From Fulvivirga lutimaris (GTDB taxonomy: Bacteria; Bacteroidota; Bacteroidia; Cytophagales; Cyclobacteriaceae), in assembly GCF_009711525.1 (NCBI RefSeq), contig NZ_SMLV01000427.1:1-53214 (forward strand): a stretch of DNA of 53,214 nt. The letters are read 5' to 3'. The notes beneath the pieces were generated by a model that worked only from the letters and a program-made list of their open reading frames with translations, was not told where the DNA came from and did no database searches. The translations under genes were made by a program, and so were the position numbers. Position 1 is the first letter of the stretch. Each line of letters starts with the position of its first letter. Shown piece by piece: positions 34,510-42,798 of this stretch.

Positions 34510-36915
34510 ATGAAAACATTAACAATTCTTTTAATCAGCACCCTTAGCTTAATGGCAACAGGTGTTTACGCCCAAACTCAGGTGGTGAAGGGCACTATCA
34601 TTGACGAACAGGCTGAGTTTCCAATCATCGGAGCTTCTGTAGTGCTCATTGGCTCTGACCCCATGATCGGAGCGGTGACAGATCTTGACGGAAACTTCCG
34701 ACTTGAGAAAATACCTGTAGGACGTCAATCCTTTGCAGTGCAATATATAGGCTACAAGTCCATCACTTTGCCCAATGTACTGGTAACGGCAGGTAAAGAA
34801 GTGATACTAAGTATTAAGCTGGAAGAGTCCGTAGAAAAGCTTGACGAGATCGTAATTACTGGAGAAGCAGACAAAGACCTGCCTTTAAACGATTTAGCCA
34901 AAGTAAGTGCCCGTACTTTTAGTCTTGAAGAAGTGACCAGATTTTCTGGAGGAAGAAATGATGTGGCACGATTAGCTACTTCTTTTGCTGGAGTAAGCGC
35001 TCCTGATGATTCCAGAAATGACATTGTAGTAAGAGGAAACTCACCCGTAGGTTTATTATGGAGAATTGAAGGAATACCTATTGCCAATACCAACCACTTT
35101 GCTGCATTAGGCACATCTGGTGGGCCTGTAAATGCTTTAAACACCAACTTATTAAGAACTTCAGATTTCCTGACTGGTGCCTTTCCTGCTGAATATGGCA
35201 ATGCCAATAGTGCCGTGTTTGATGTCAATTTCAGAAATGGAAATACAGATAAATATGAGTTTACCGGACAGATGAGTGCCTTTAGCGGCATTGAGTTTAT
35301 GGCTGAAGGTCCCTTCAGGAAATCTAAAAATGGATCATTTGTAGCCTCGTACAGATATGGCATTGCAAGCTTAGCTGCCACAGGCACAAGCGCTACTCCT
35401 TACTATCAAGACTTCTCTTTCAAAGTAAATTTTGGAGATACCAAAACCGGAAAATGGGAATTATTCGGACTTGGTGGTTTAAGCAGCATCGATTTCCTTG
35501 TTGATGAAATTGACGACACTGATCTTTTTGCGAACCCTAATGAAGATGCTTTTGTGGAAAATGAACTGGGCCTGGTAGGCTTAACCAATACACTGAGACT
35601 GAATAAAACCACATTCTTAAAAACCTCTTTTGGAGCATCTACCAACTATCAGCAATACTTGCAGGACAACCTTATCAAAGATGACAATGGTGCGCTGATC
35701 ACCAAGTTTAGAGCCACCAATGTGAATAATCGAGAGAATAGGTTAACAGTAACATCAACACTAAATAAGAAGTTTAATGCCAGCTGGAGCCTCAGAACAG
35801 GATTTACCAATGAGCTCTACATTGCTGATCTATTTACTGAAGACAGAGACAACAGGGCTAATATTCCAGATAACAATAATGATAATGTTCCTGACTACTT
35901 TGTCAATCGAGGTAACCTTGACGAGTCATACAACCTGACACAGGTCTTTGCTCAAGCGGAGAAAAAAGTAACAGATGACCTTAGCATTACTACCGGGCTA
36001 CACAGTCAATATCATGATTATACAGAAAAGTTTGTAGTTGAGCCTAGAGCAGCAATAAGCTGGCAGGCCAAACCTAATCAAAGATGGAGTGTAGCCTATG
36101 GCCTTCATGCTCAAGCGATACCCTCTCCCATCTTATTCTTAGATGAAGAGATAGCACCAGGAGTAACTCAAAAAACTAATAAAGATCTAGACTTCATGAA
36201 AAGCCACCATTTTGTGCTTGGTTATGATAGAAATCTCGGCCAGGACTGGAGATTAAAAGCTGAGACATACTACCAAATGCTCTATGATGTTCCTGTGGAG
36301 TCAACTCCAAGCAGCTATTCTATATTAAATGAAGGAGCAGGTTTTGTTTTTGAGGAAAAAGGCAGCTTAGTCAATGAAGGCAAAGGATCAAATATTGGTT
36401 TAGAACTGACACTCGAGAAATTCTTTAGCCGTGGATACTACTTATTGCTGACCTCATCTGTATATGATTCTAAATATGAGGGCAGCGATGGTATAGAAAG
36501 AAACACAGCATTCAACAATAACATAGTAGGCAACCTGCTATTTGGTAAGGAATGGAAGTTCGGGAAAGACGGTAAAAATGCCTGGACTTTTGACACCAAA
36601 TTCACTTCAGCCGGTGGCAAACCGTATACCCCGGTTGACCTCGATGCTACCCGTGCAAATGCCGGCCGAGAGGTAAGAATGGACAACATAGCCTTTACAG
36701 AAAGATATGGCGAATACTTCCGCTGGGATGTGAAATTCGGTGTTCGAATCAATAGCAAAAACAAGAATATCTCACACCAATTCTTCGTTGACCTACAAAA
36801 TGTAACCAACAGGAAGAATGAGTTTGTAAGAAGGTATAATGAGGTTACCGACCAGATAAATATTGTAGAGCAAAACGGTTTCTTCCCTGATGTTATGTAT
36901 CGAATTCAATTTTAA
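34510..36915 (+). CDS. TonB-dependent outer membrane receptor with carboxypeptidase-regulatory-like domain
   Basis: An 801-residue outer membrane transporter. Signal peptide (MKTLTILLISTLSLMATGVYAQ), an N-terminal carboxypeptidase-D regulatory-like beta-sandwich (about 23-110: VVKGTIIDEQAEFPIIGASV in part, DLDGNFRLEKIPVG), a plug domain (VVRGNSPVGLLWRIEG, LLRTSDFLTGAFPAEYGN) and a barrel ending in MYRIQF with terminal Phe. The N-terminal DEIVITGE resembles a TonB box. It has no SusD-like partner. The start at 34510 is chosen because it begins the signal peptide. The substrate is unknown; a Cys-less HMA-like protein and an SDR follow within a few bases. Confidence 0.93.
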   Translation: MKTLTILLISTLSLMATGVYAQTQVVKGTIIDEQAEFPIIGASVVLIGSDPMIGAVTDLDGNFRLEKIPVGRQSFAVQYIGYKSITLPNVLVTAGKEVILSIKLEESVEKLDEIVITGEADKDLPLNDLAKVSARTFSLEEVTRFSGGRNDVARLATSFAGVSAPDDSRNDIVVRGNSPVGLLWRIEGIPIANTNHFAALGTSGGPVNALNTNLLRTSDFLTGAFPAEYGNANSAVFDVNFRNGNTDKYEFTGQMSAFSGIEFMAEGPFRKSKNGSFVASYRYGIASLAATGTSATPYYQDFSFKVNFGDTKTGKWELFGLGGLSSIDFLVDEIDDTDLFANPNEDAFVENELGLVGLTNTLRLNKTTFLKTSFGASTNYQQYLQDNLIKDDNGALITKFRATNVNNRENRLTVTSTLNKKFNASWSLRTGFTNELYIADLFTEDRDNRANIPDNNNDNVPDYFVNRGNLDESYNLTQVFAQAEKKVTDDLSITTGLHSQYHDYTEKFVVEPRAAISWQAKPNQRWSVAYGLHAQAIPSPILFLDEEIAPGVTQKTNKDLDFMKSHHFVLGYDRNLGQDWRLKAETYYQMLYDVPVESTPSSYSILNEGAGFVFEEKGSLVNEGKGSNIGLELTLEKFFSRGYYLLLTSSVYDSKYEGSDGIERNTAFNNNIVGNLLFGKEWKFGKDGKNAWTFDTKFTSAGGKPYTPVDLDATRANAGREVRMDNIAFTERYGEYFRWDVKFGVRINSKNKNISHQFFVDLQNVTNRKNEFVRRYNEVTDQINIVEQNGFFPDVMYRIQF

Positions 36916-36919
36916 TAAG

Positions 36920-37138
36920 ATGAAAGTAGAAGTATTCAAAACCAACATTAAAACACCTCAGAGTGCTAATATTATTACAGGCTTAATGCACCTGTGCTTT
37001 CCTGCTATTAGCGCAAATGTGGACTTAGATGACAGTGATCATGTGCTCAGAGTAGCGTCTGAAAACAACGAAATTGATGAGACATTACTCATCAATTTCG
37101 TACGTAATCTGGGATTTCAAATTAACCGATTAAACTAA
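36920..37138 (+). CDS. Small HMA-like ferredoxin-fold protein without CxxC
   Basis: A 72-residue cytosolic protein with a beta-alpha-beta-beta-alpha-beta pattern: MKVEVFKTNI, helix SANIITGLMHLCF, strand SANVDLDDSDHVLRVAS, helix DETLLINFVRNLG, strand FQINRL. This is the heavy-metal-associated/ferredoxin layout, but the loop that should hold MxCxxC reads KTPQSAN; its only Cys (26) is elsewhere. It lies 4 bases after the TonB receptor stop and 5 before the SDR start, so the three are surely co-transcribed. I start at Met 36920 because the longer frame overlaps the receptor. Role unknown; metallochaperone function is doubtful without the Cys pair. Confidence 0.8.
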   Translation: MKVEVFKTNIKTPQSANIITGLMHLCFPAISANVDLDDSDHVLRVASENNEIDETLLINFVRNLGFQINRLN

Positions 37139-37143
37139 CCATT

Positions 37144-37983
37144 ATGGCAAGTAAATTATCTTACAATGATCGCAACAGACTAATTACTCTATATGGCCGC
37201 TGGGCACTAGTAACAGGGGCTTCTTCCGGAATAGGCAAGGAAATCTGCAAGCAATTGGCAGAAAGCACTTTTAATCTGGTTATTGTTGGCAGAAATGAAA
37301 AACATCTACAAAACCTGCAGTCTGAGCTGCTGGCCAAATTCAATGTTGATGTAGAAATCATTATTGCTGATCTGGCCAGACAGGAAGATGTTTATGAATT
37401 AATTAAAAAGACGAGTCAGAAGCAAATAGGCCTTGCAGTATTGAGTGCAGGCTATGGCACTTCAGGACAGTTCATTGAAAACTCATTGTCTGATGAGCTT
37501 AACATGCTAGACGTAAACTGCAAAGCGTTGACAATGCTGGCACATCACTTTGGCAATAGGTTTTCAACGCAAATGGCTGGAGGACTTGTACTTTTAGGAT
37601 CTTTGGTAAGCTTTCAGGGCGTGCCCTATGCGGCACATTATGCTGCTACAAAAGCCTATGTTCTTTCATTAGGTGAAGCGCTGCATCATGAACTCAAGCT
37701 TAATAACGCAGATGTACTCACCGCCTGTCCCGGACCAGTTGCTTCAGGCTTTGGCTCCAGAGCAGACATAAAAATGGAAGGCGCAATGAAGCCTGGCGAA
37801 ATTGCCATCCCCATTCTAAAAGCTTTGGGTAAAAAGTCAGTGATACTTCCAGGGCTATTGACCAAAATATTGACCTATGCCTTACGTACTGTACCAAGAT
37901 GGGGCAAAGTACTGATCATGAAAAAGGTGATGACCGACATGACGAAACACCAGAAATCAGTTAGATTAGCGTATAGGCATTAG
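37144..37983 (+). CDS. Short-chain dehydrogenase/reductase (SDR), NAD(P)-dependent
   Basis: A 279-residue classical SDR: cofactor motif TGASSGIG (24-31), LSAGYGTSG in the NAG position (100-108), catalytic Ser153, Tyr166 and Lys170 (YAATK). IVGRNEKHL after the second strand, with Arg50, favours NADP(H). It is similar in shape to DltE/acyl reductases of the YqjQ type, and the substrate is probably a lipid or small carbonyl compound. The gene is the last of the TonB receptor transcript, where its job is not obvious. Confidence 0.9.
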   Translation: MASKLSYNDRNRLITLYGRWALVTGASSGIGKEICKQLAESTFNLVIVGRNEKHLQNLQSELLAKFNVDVEIIIADLARQEDVYELIKKTSQKQIGLAVLSAGYGTSGQFIENSLSDELNMLDVNCKALTMLAHHFGNRFSTQMAGGLVLLGSLVSFQGVPYAAHYAATKAYVLSLGEALHHELKLNNADVLTACPGPVASGFGSRADIKMEGAMKPGEIAIPILKALGKKSVILPGLLTKILTYALRTVPRWGKVLIMKKVMTDMTKHQKSVRLAYRH

Positions 37984-38032
37984 AAACTTAATACATTTTA
38001 AGTTATTCTAATCTGATCTAAAGAATGCACCT

Positions 38033-38917
38033 ATGGGATATATGGGGTTTGGAATGCGGAAAGAGGTTTACTCAAGGAAGCCTAAAGAAGCATTTAAAAA
38101 GCTTAAACAAGTACATGGAGAAAAACCAAAGAAAGAAAAAGGGTTAGATGATTCTGAATATTTGGAGCTCAAACAGTATAGAAAATCAAGATTTCGTCAC
38201 TTTTATGAGTCAAAAATCTTTAAGGTTCTTTCTAGCGGAATCATTGTAGCTTCAGTTCTTGTACTAATGTGGGTGTTTGGGCTCTCCACATATTATTTAA
38301 ATTATAAACAAGAACAGTTTGACAAACATGGCATTATAGAATATTATGAATCAAAGAAGGATGATTTAAACCTGATTGAATCATTCTTTTCTGCTAGGCG
38401 CAAAAAAATAGAGTCTGTAGACGAAGGTTTTCTTGGATACCAAGCTCTAAAAGTTAAATCCATAGACATCCCTTTTTCCTATCATATTGATTCAATCAAT
38501 CTTGTAAATTACAATACAAGCTGGACTGATAAAGTATGTTCCATAAAGCACAGTACCCTTATAATAACTGGTAAAGGCTTCGTTCCAAAATCCTACCCCA
38601 AACTATGGTTACTTGATATCTTGTTTTCTAAACCAAAGCCTATCAATCCATCAATTCTAAATTACTTGGATTCTGATTGGGACGAATTAAGTAGAATATT
38701 GCTTATACTGAAAAATAATAATTGGACGGTATCAACCAAAGAAAATTATATCCGAATTGGATATGAACATCCAACATTCAGACAATATAACATAATGTTT
38801 TCCAAAAGCTCATTAAATGAATTTTCTGATAAACAGCATATTGAGGGTTATACTTTGAAATCTGGAACCATTGTTAAAGACGGTGTTTATTGGACACGAT
38901 TTGAAAGAAATTTCTAA
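38033..38917 (+). CDS. Single-pass membrane protein of unknown function
   Basis: A 294-residue protein I do not recognise. The N-terminus is short and Gly-rich (MGYMGFGMRKEVYSRKPK), followed by a strongly basic cytosolic section (to about residue 66), one membrane helix (about 67-90), and an extracytoplasmic domain rich in aromatic and Ser/Asn residues, with a coiled helix (KQEQFDKHGIIEYYESKK). MGYMGFGM recurs, as far as I recall, in other Cytophagales hypothetical proteins. It is 49 bases after the SDR and AT-richer than its neighbours. No catalytic motif is visible. Confidence 0.75.
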   Translation: MGYMGFGMRKEVYSRKPKEAFKKLKQVHGEKPKKEKGLDDSEYLELKQYRKSRFRHFYESKIFKVLSSGIIVASVLVLMWVFGLSTYYLNYKQEQFDKHGIIEYYESKKDDLNLIESFFSARRKKIESVDEGFLGYQALKVKSIDIPFSYHIDSINLVNYNTSWTDKVCSIKHSTLIITGKGFVPKSYPKLWLLDILFSKPKPINPSILNYLDSDWDELSRILLILKNNNWTVSTKENYIRIGYEHPTFRQYNIMFSKSSLNEFSDKQHIEGYTLKSGTIVKDGVYWTRFERNF

Positions 38918-38979
38918 ACTAAGCTGTCATAATGTTTGAACCAAAGTGATCAGATATGAAAATACACAAATAACTATTT

Positions 38980-39102
38980 ATGGAAATTAAACTTAGCAAA
39001 GTAGAAGCCTCAATACTGAAAGAAGCGTTGGCACAAATGAACATTAGAAATAGAACCGGTAAACTTCGTATCCTCCTGCCACTGGTCTTGGCATCTCGCT
39101 AA
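38980..39102 (+). pseudogene. 40-codon ORF, possible truncated remnant
   Basis: ATG to TAA encodes MEIKLSKVEASILKEALAQM followed by NIRNRTGKLRILLPLVLASR. The first 30 residues look like a real amphipathic helical protein start (hydrophobic residues on one face), while the last ten look out of frame; this suggests a small gene cut by a frameshift or deletion near 39070. It lies in the 314-base gap before the first sigma gene, which otherwise shows only the shared 10-mer at 39173-39182. Confidence 0.35.
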
Positions 39103-39172
39103 TACTAGATCATAATAATTTCAAAACGCTGAATTCCAAACACTTAAAAAATAATTCTCAATAATTTACCTC

Positions 39173-39182
39173 ATCTTGTAAT
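39173..39182 (+). promoter_or_regulatory. Shared motif ATCTTGTAAT upstream of first sigma gene
   Basis: ATCTTGTAAT with AATTTA 4 bases before it (39163-39168). The same two blocks occur upstream of the second sigma gene. It may be part of a promoter read by one of these sigma factors. Confidence 0.4.
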
Positions 39183-39231
39183 TTCCTTCACCCCTTTTAT
39201 ACTTACCTTCTAAAATTCAAGGAATCAAACA

Positions 39232-39705
39232 GTGACTGAAGAAGTTTTTTTATCAAAAGTCAAGGCGCATGAAGGCATTATCAATAAGATATTGTACCTG
39301 TATGTAGACTCTAAAGAGGACAAACGGGACATGTATCAGGAGATAGTGCTGCAGGCATGGAAGTCGATAGGCCGATTTAGAGGCGACTCACAATTCTCTA
39401 CCTGGCTATACCGCATAAGCCTAAATACCGTCATGACTTTTATAAGAAAAGAAGGCCGACTGAAGCAAGAGACCCTTGATACGGCACTGCCAGTAACCAT
39501 GGCAGTAAGCGAACAAAGTGACCGCTCGATGAAGCTCATGTTTGCCATTAAGCAGCTTAACGATATCGAAAAGTCAATCATCACGCTACATCTTGACGAC
39601 TATAGCAATGATGAAATAGCTGAGATCATTGGCATCTCAAAGAACAACGTGGCCGTAAAAATCCACAGGATTAAGGACGAGTTAAAAAAGAAAATGAAAG
39701 GCTGA
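39232..39705 (+). CDS. ECF-type RNA polymerase sigma-70 factor, module 1
   Basis: A 157-residue alternative sigma factor: region 2 (about 10-75, with DMYQEIVLQAWKSI and FSTWLYRISLNTVMTF) and region 4 (about 100-155, with LDDYSNDEIAEIIGISKNNVAVKIHRIK). The start is GTG; no nearby ATG gives the conserved EEVFLSKVKAHEGII start. The stop overlaps the next ATG by one base (TGATG), so its membrane partner is translationally coupled. Target promoters unknown. Confidence 0.92.
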   Translation: MTEEVFLSKVKAHEGIINKILYLYVDSKEDKRDMYQEIVLQAWKSIGRFRGDSQFSTWLYRISLNTVMTFIRKEGRLKQETLDTALPVTMAVSEQSDRSMKLMFAIKQLNDIEKSIITLHLDDYSNDEIAEIIGISKNNVAVKIHRIKDELKKKMKG

Positions 39706-40331
39706 TGGACGAATTAAAAGAAGCCTGGAATGAGTTAAAAACTGAGCAATCTAAGGGCATAAACCTTGAGTTAGCGCAGCTAAAAAAAGCCATTCACAGT
39801 GCAAGTACTGGCGTAATAGAAAAACTCAACAGCAGACTAAAAGCGAAGATGTATTATACACTGGGTGGTATAGCCATGTTTATTGGTTTGCTGTTCTTCG
39901 CACCCAATAATATAACCAGAGTACTCATAAGCATTGTTTTAGCTGCGTATATCATCGGTGGGCTAATACTTAATAACGAAAGAAAACTGATCAGGGAAGA
40001 AATTGATCTTAACAACAACTTAAAGGCTACAATTGAGAATTTTCACTTCAAAGTATCACGAGTATTGAAGTATGAAGAGCTTATTGGTCTTACATTATAT
40101 CCCATCTCGGCAAGCGCAGGTTTTGTAATAGGCCTGAATATAGAAGGAGATATTGATGAGTTTTTTGGAAGGTGGCAAGGTTGGGCCATTTTATCTGCTG
40201 TTCTGATAGTGCTTGCACCACTGTGCCATTGGTTGGCAAAATGGATGAATAGAATGGCATTTGGAAAGTATCTTGATCAGTTAGAAAAAAATATTGAAGA
40301 ATTAAAGAATTCAGGTAGTGATAGAAATTAA
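39705..40331 (+). CDS. Four-helix membrane protein, presumed anti-sigma factor, module 1
   Basis: A 208-residue protein with a cytosolic N-terminal helix (MDELKEAWNELKTEQ, to about 48) and four membrane segments (about 49-67, 70-88, 125-145, 158-177), ending in a charged helix. It has no zinc-binding anti-sigma motif (HxxxCxxC). Its position, coupled to the sigma gene, and the same architecture in module 2 indicate an anti-sigma or sensor role; this is inference. The last 14 bases overlap the next gene. Confidence 0.75.
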   Translation: MDELKEAWNELKTEQSKGINLELAQLKKAIHSASTGVIEKLNSRLKAKMYYTLGGIAMFIGLLFFAPNNITRVLISIVLAAYIIGGLILNNERKLIREEIDLNNNLKATIENFHFKVSRVLKYEELIGLTLYPISASAGFVIGLNIEGDIDEFFGRWQGWAILSAVLIVLAPLCHWLAKWMNRMAFGKYLDQLEKNIEELKNSGSDRN

Positions 40332-40620
40332 GAATAACTCAGATCAGGTATTATTTAAGATTGAGAATAACACATTATTTAATAATCAGGGACAGCAACT
40401 GCTCTTACTTGATGACGGAAAAGTTAAAAATGTAGGTGGCCGAATCTTGTTAACTATTAAAGGCAAAGATGCCATTTCAATAATAGATGATAAGCCTATA
40501 ATAAGTTGTGTTGATGGCAATATCATTAACCTAAGTGGACAAGTAATTGGCAAGGTAGAAGGTGCGGCCAGTCAAGAAGAAATGACATTTGCAGCCGGAG
40601 GGTTTATATTGCTTGCATAA
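40318..40620 (+). CDS. Small beta-repeat protein of unknown function in sigma operon
   Basis: A 100-residue protein starting at GTG (40318), overlapping the preceding gene by 14 bases. The sequence is a string of short strands with turn residues (VLFKIENNTLFNNQGQQLLL, then GKVKNVGGRILLTIKGK and NIINLSGQVIGKVEG), suggesting a small beta-roll or solenoid. No signal peptide, one Cys. Module 2 has no counterpart. I do not recognise a family; the overlap and low-complexity-free composition support a real gene. Confidence 0.65.
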   Translation: MIEIKNNSDQVLFKIENNTLFNNQGQQLLLLDDGKVKNVGGRILLTIKGKDAISIIDDKPIISCVDGNIINLSGQVIGKVEGAASQEEMTFAAGGFILLA

Positions 40621-40701
40621 TTTTTATTCTATCTAATCACCCTGAAGGATATCCTTTAAATTAATACCTTGTTAGTCTTCCTTGTGAACAATTTAGGCGT
40701 A

Positions 40702-40711
40702 ATCTTGTAAT
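40702..40711 (+). promoter_or_regulatory. Shared motif ATCTTGTAAT upstream of second sigma gene
   Basis: The same 10-mer as at 39173-39182, again preceded by AATTTA (40690-40695), here with a 6-base gap. It ends 26 bases before the ATG. Confidence 0.4.
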
Positions 40712-40737
40712 AAACTCAATCTTTAGTCTACTAACCA

Positions 40738-41223
40738 ATGGTGATGAACCCTGATTCTTTTTTCAAGGATTTTGTGGAAGAAAACAAAGGCATTATCTAC
40801 AAAATATGTAGAGTATATGCCAATGATAGGGAAGAGCTGCAGGATTTCGTGCAGGAAGTGACCATACAATTGTGGAAATCGAGTCAGAATTTTGAGAACC
40901 GCTCGAAGCTTTCTACCTGGGTATATAGGGTTACGCTAAATGTGTGTCTTACTTTATCAAGAAAGAATAAGCGCAGAGTAGATACTGTTGGGCTTTTGTC
41001 TACAGATTATATTGATGACACTGACAATACAGAGCAGGAGCAAATATCTGCATTGTACGCTGCCATCAGAAAGTTAAATGATGCTGACAAAGCCATTACT
41101 TTGCTGTATCTTGAAGATAAAAGCTATCAGGAAATTGCTGATATATTAGGAATTACAGTGAGCAATGTTGGGGTCAAAATAACAAGAGTGAAATCTAAAC
41201 TTAATGATATAATTAATGGCTGA
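40738..41223 (+). CDS. ECF-type RNA polymerase sigma-70 factor, module 2
   Basis: A 161-residue sigma factor with region 2 (ELQDFVQEVTIQLWKSS, LSTWVYRVTLNVCLTL) and region 4 (LYLEDKSYQEIADILGITVSNVGVKITRVKSKL, described in parts). It is clearly similar to the module 1 sigma across both regions. A second ATG lies two codons downstream. The stop lies inside the next gene (8-base overlap). Confidence 0.92.
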   Translation: MVMNPDSFFKDFVEENKGIIYKICRVYANDREELQDFVQEVTIQLWKSSQNFENRSKLSTWVYRVTLNVCLTLSRKNKRRVDTVGLLSTDYIDDTDNTEQEQISALYAAIRKLNDADKAITLLYLEDKSYQEIADILGITVSNVGVKITRVKSKLNDIING

Positions 41224-41839
41224 GTTAGATTTAAAAGGACTTTGGAAAAAAGGAGAATCTAGTCTTTCAGACTCAGAAGGCTTTGATTTAGATAAGTCTA
41301 TCCAGTCTAAATCAAAAGATGTACTCCAAAAAATCAAATTCATTTTAACCATCGAATTTTGGTTGAATAATGTAATTACAACATCATGTAGTGTATTTTA
41401 CTATATAGAATTTGGCCCATTTTGGGGAATTTTCACAGGAATAGTGTTCCTTATCTATTTCTTCTATTATTCATTTTTAATTAATGCAATAAAGAAATTT
41501 GACTATGCCGGAGAGGTTAAAAACAGCCTCAAGAAAATTTATAATTATCTGCGTTTTTATGTGCTGCACTATAAGGTAGTCTTATGGATTTGCTTCTTGA
41601 TAATTCCTTATGTGGCTTTCGGTTATGGCTTTTTTATTGGCTATTCAGGTGAACCAAATCCAGAATGGGCCCAGAATACACCTCAGTTTGAATTCACAAA
41701 ATCTCAAGCTTATATAGCGCTAGGTATAATCATTGTACTGCCACTTCTTATCACCCTTGGCTGTAACTATTTGATCAGCTTGATATATGACAGAAAAATC
41801 AAAAAGCTGAAAGCAATAGTGAATGGTTTAGATAATTAG
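41216..41839 (+). CDS. Four-helix membrane protein, presumed anti-sigma factor, module 2
   Basis: A 207-residue protein laid out like the module 1 partner: cytosolic helix starting LDLKGLWKKGESSLS, then membrane segments at about 42-64, 70-90, 120-143 and 164-188, and a basic C-terminal tail. Aromatic-rich (many Phe/Tyr) and without a zinc motif. Its start overlaps the sigma gene by 8 bases. An anti-sigma role is inferred from coupling; it ends 2 bases before the converging M50 protease gene. Confidence 0.75.
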   Translation: MAELDLKGLWKKGESSLSDSEGFDLDKSIQSKSKDVLQKIKFILTIEFWLNNVITTSCSVFYYIEFGPFWGIFTGIVFLIYFFYYSFLINAIKKFDYAGEVKNSLKKIYNYLRFYVLHYKVVLWICFLIIPYVAFGYGFFIGYSGEPNPEWAQNTPQFEFTKSQAYIALGIIIVLPLLITLGCNYLISLIYDRKIKKLKAIVNGLDN

Positions 41840-41841
41840 GC

Positions 41842-42597
41842 TTATTGATTGGCTTCTAATTTAAGTCTATATTTTTCAACCTCTTTATCAAATAAATTCA
41901 CCATATTCTTATCTAGAGTTGGAACCAGTTGATGCATCTTTTCTTTTGCTTCAGCACTTAATTCTATACCTCTTTCTAGTGAATAACATTGAATATTCAT
42001 GTAACCATAGTATTGCAACACAGCGGAATCATCCTCTGTAATCAATTCAAGATCTTTAATATCTATTTCTTTATAGGAACCATTTTTATTATATGAACCC
42101 ATGACTCTTAACATGGCCATTTCTATATCTTGAACTTTACCTAGTTTTGACAAACGCTGATAGCGTTTACGATCTGTATAGTAAACCCCAGTTTTAGAAG
42201 GCACGGTAGTGGCTAAGAAAATACCAAATGATCCTAATGCGGTTACAAGTGCAAGCTTAGCAGTTAAGCCAGCAGCTAGCAAATATATCAACAGGCCTAT
42301 AAAGCCAAGTAGCATGGAAGCTATAGGGCCAGCAATAATTACGTTTCTCAGTTTATCAATATTATTAGGATGATCCTCACTAGGGCTCGAGGCCGCCAGA
42401 CCTCCATAAGCAGCCAAATCCTTGTTGAAATAGATTTTAATTTTCTCCTCGTCTCTTTTAATACCTAATGGACCAACAACAAATAAATCAAACCGAAAGC
42501 CTTGCCATAGGCCGGTAATTAGATGCCCAAGCTCATGTATACCCAGCACTAAAAACATAGTAGCTATTGTTGAAGAAATTATAATTGCTTTTTCCAT
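41842..42597 (-). CDS. M50 family membrane metalloprotease (site-2-protease-like)
   Basis: A 251-residue zinc protease with its active site in the first membrane helix: HELGH (His21-His25). The second conserved segment is IIAGPIASMLLG (87-98) and the third ligand is probably Asp142 in GVYYTDRKR, the Bacteroidota form of the NPxxxDG motif. Two more membrane helices flank it (about 95-112, 113-132). The C-terminal 100 residues are soluble and of unknown function. Relatives cut transmembrane substrates such as anti-sigma factors; its place beside two sigma modules makes that attractive but not shown. Confidence 0.87.
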   Translation of the reverse strand: MEKAIIISSTIATMFLVLGIHELGHLITGLWQGFRFDLFVVGPLGIKRDEEKIKIYFNKDLAAYGGLAASSPSEDHPNNIDKLRNVIIAGPIASMLLGFIGLLIYLLAAGLTAKLALVTALGSFGIFLATTVPSKTGVYYTDRKRYQRLSKLGKVQDIEMAMLRVMGSYNKNGSYKEIDIKDLELITEDDSAVLQYYGYMNIQCYSLERGIELSAEAKEKMHQLVPTLDKNMVNLFDKEVEKYRLKLEANQ

Positions 42598-42798
42598 AGT
42601 TGTATTGATAATATAGTTACGACAGGTTAGTAGTCAGCTGCCTCTAATTATTACTCAATCTTGAAAATTAAAACTATAACATTGATAATCAGTCATTTAA
42701 AAAATTTTTATAACCTATTTGTAATAAAGCATTGCTAATGACCACTAACGCAGTGAACGTTCAGTTAAGAAATATTAAAAACAGTAAATCAGAATAAA

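Noticed and set aside
34752-35387. 211-residue open frame opposite the TonB receptor
   Set aside because: Lies over the plug domain, Ser/Leu-rich shadow composition, no domain.
36920-37138. Metallochaperone of the CopZ type
   Set aside because: The CxxC metal site is missing.
40645-40656. Palindrome AAGGATATCCTT after the beta-repeat gene
   Set aside because: No loop and no T run, so not a terminator; too short to call an operator without a second copy.
42754-42763. TGAACGTTCA palindrome before the TraB/GumN gene
   Set aside because: Ten bases only, single copy noticed; kept as a remark, not as a site.
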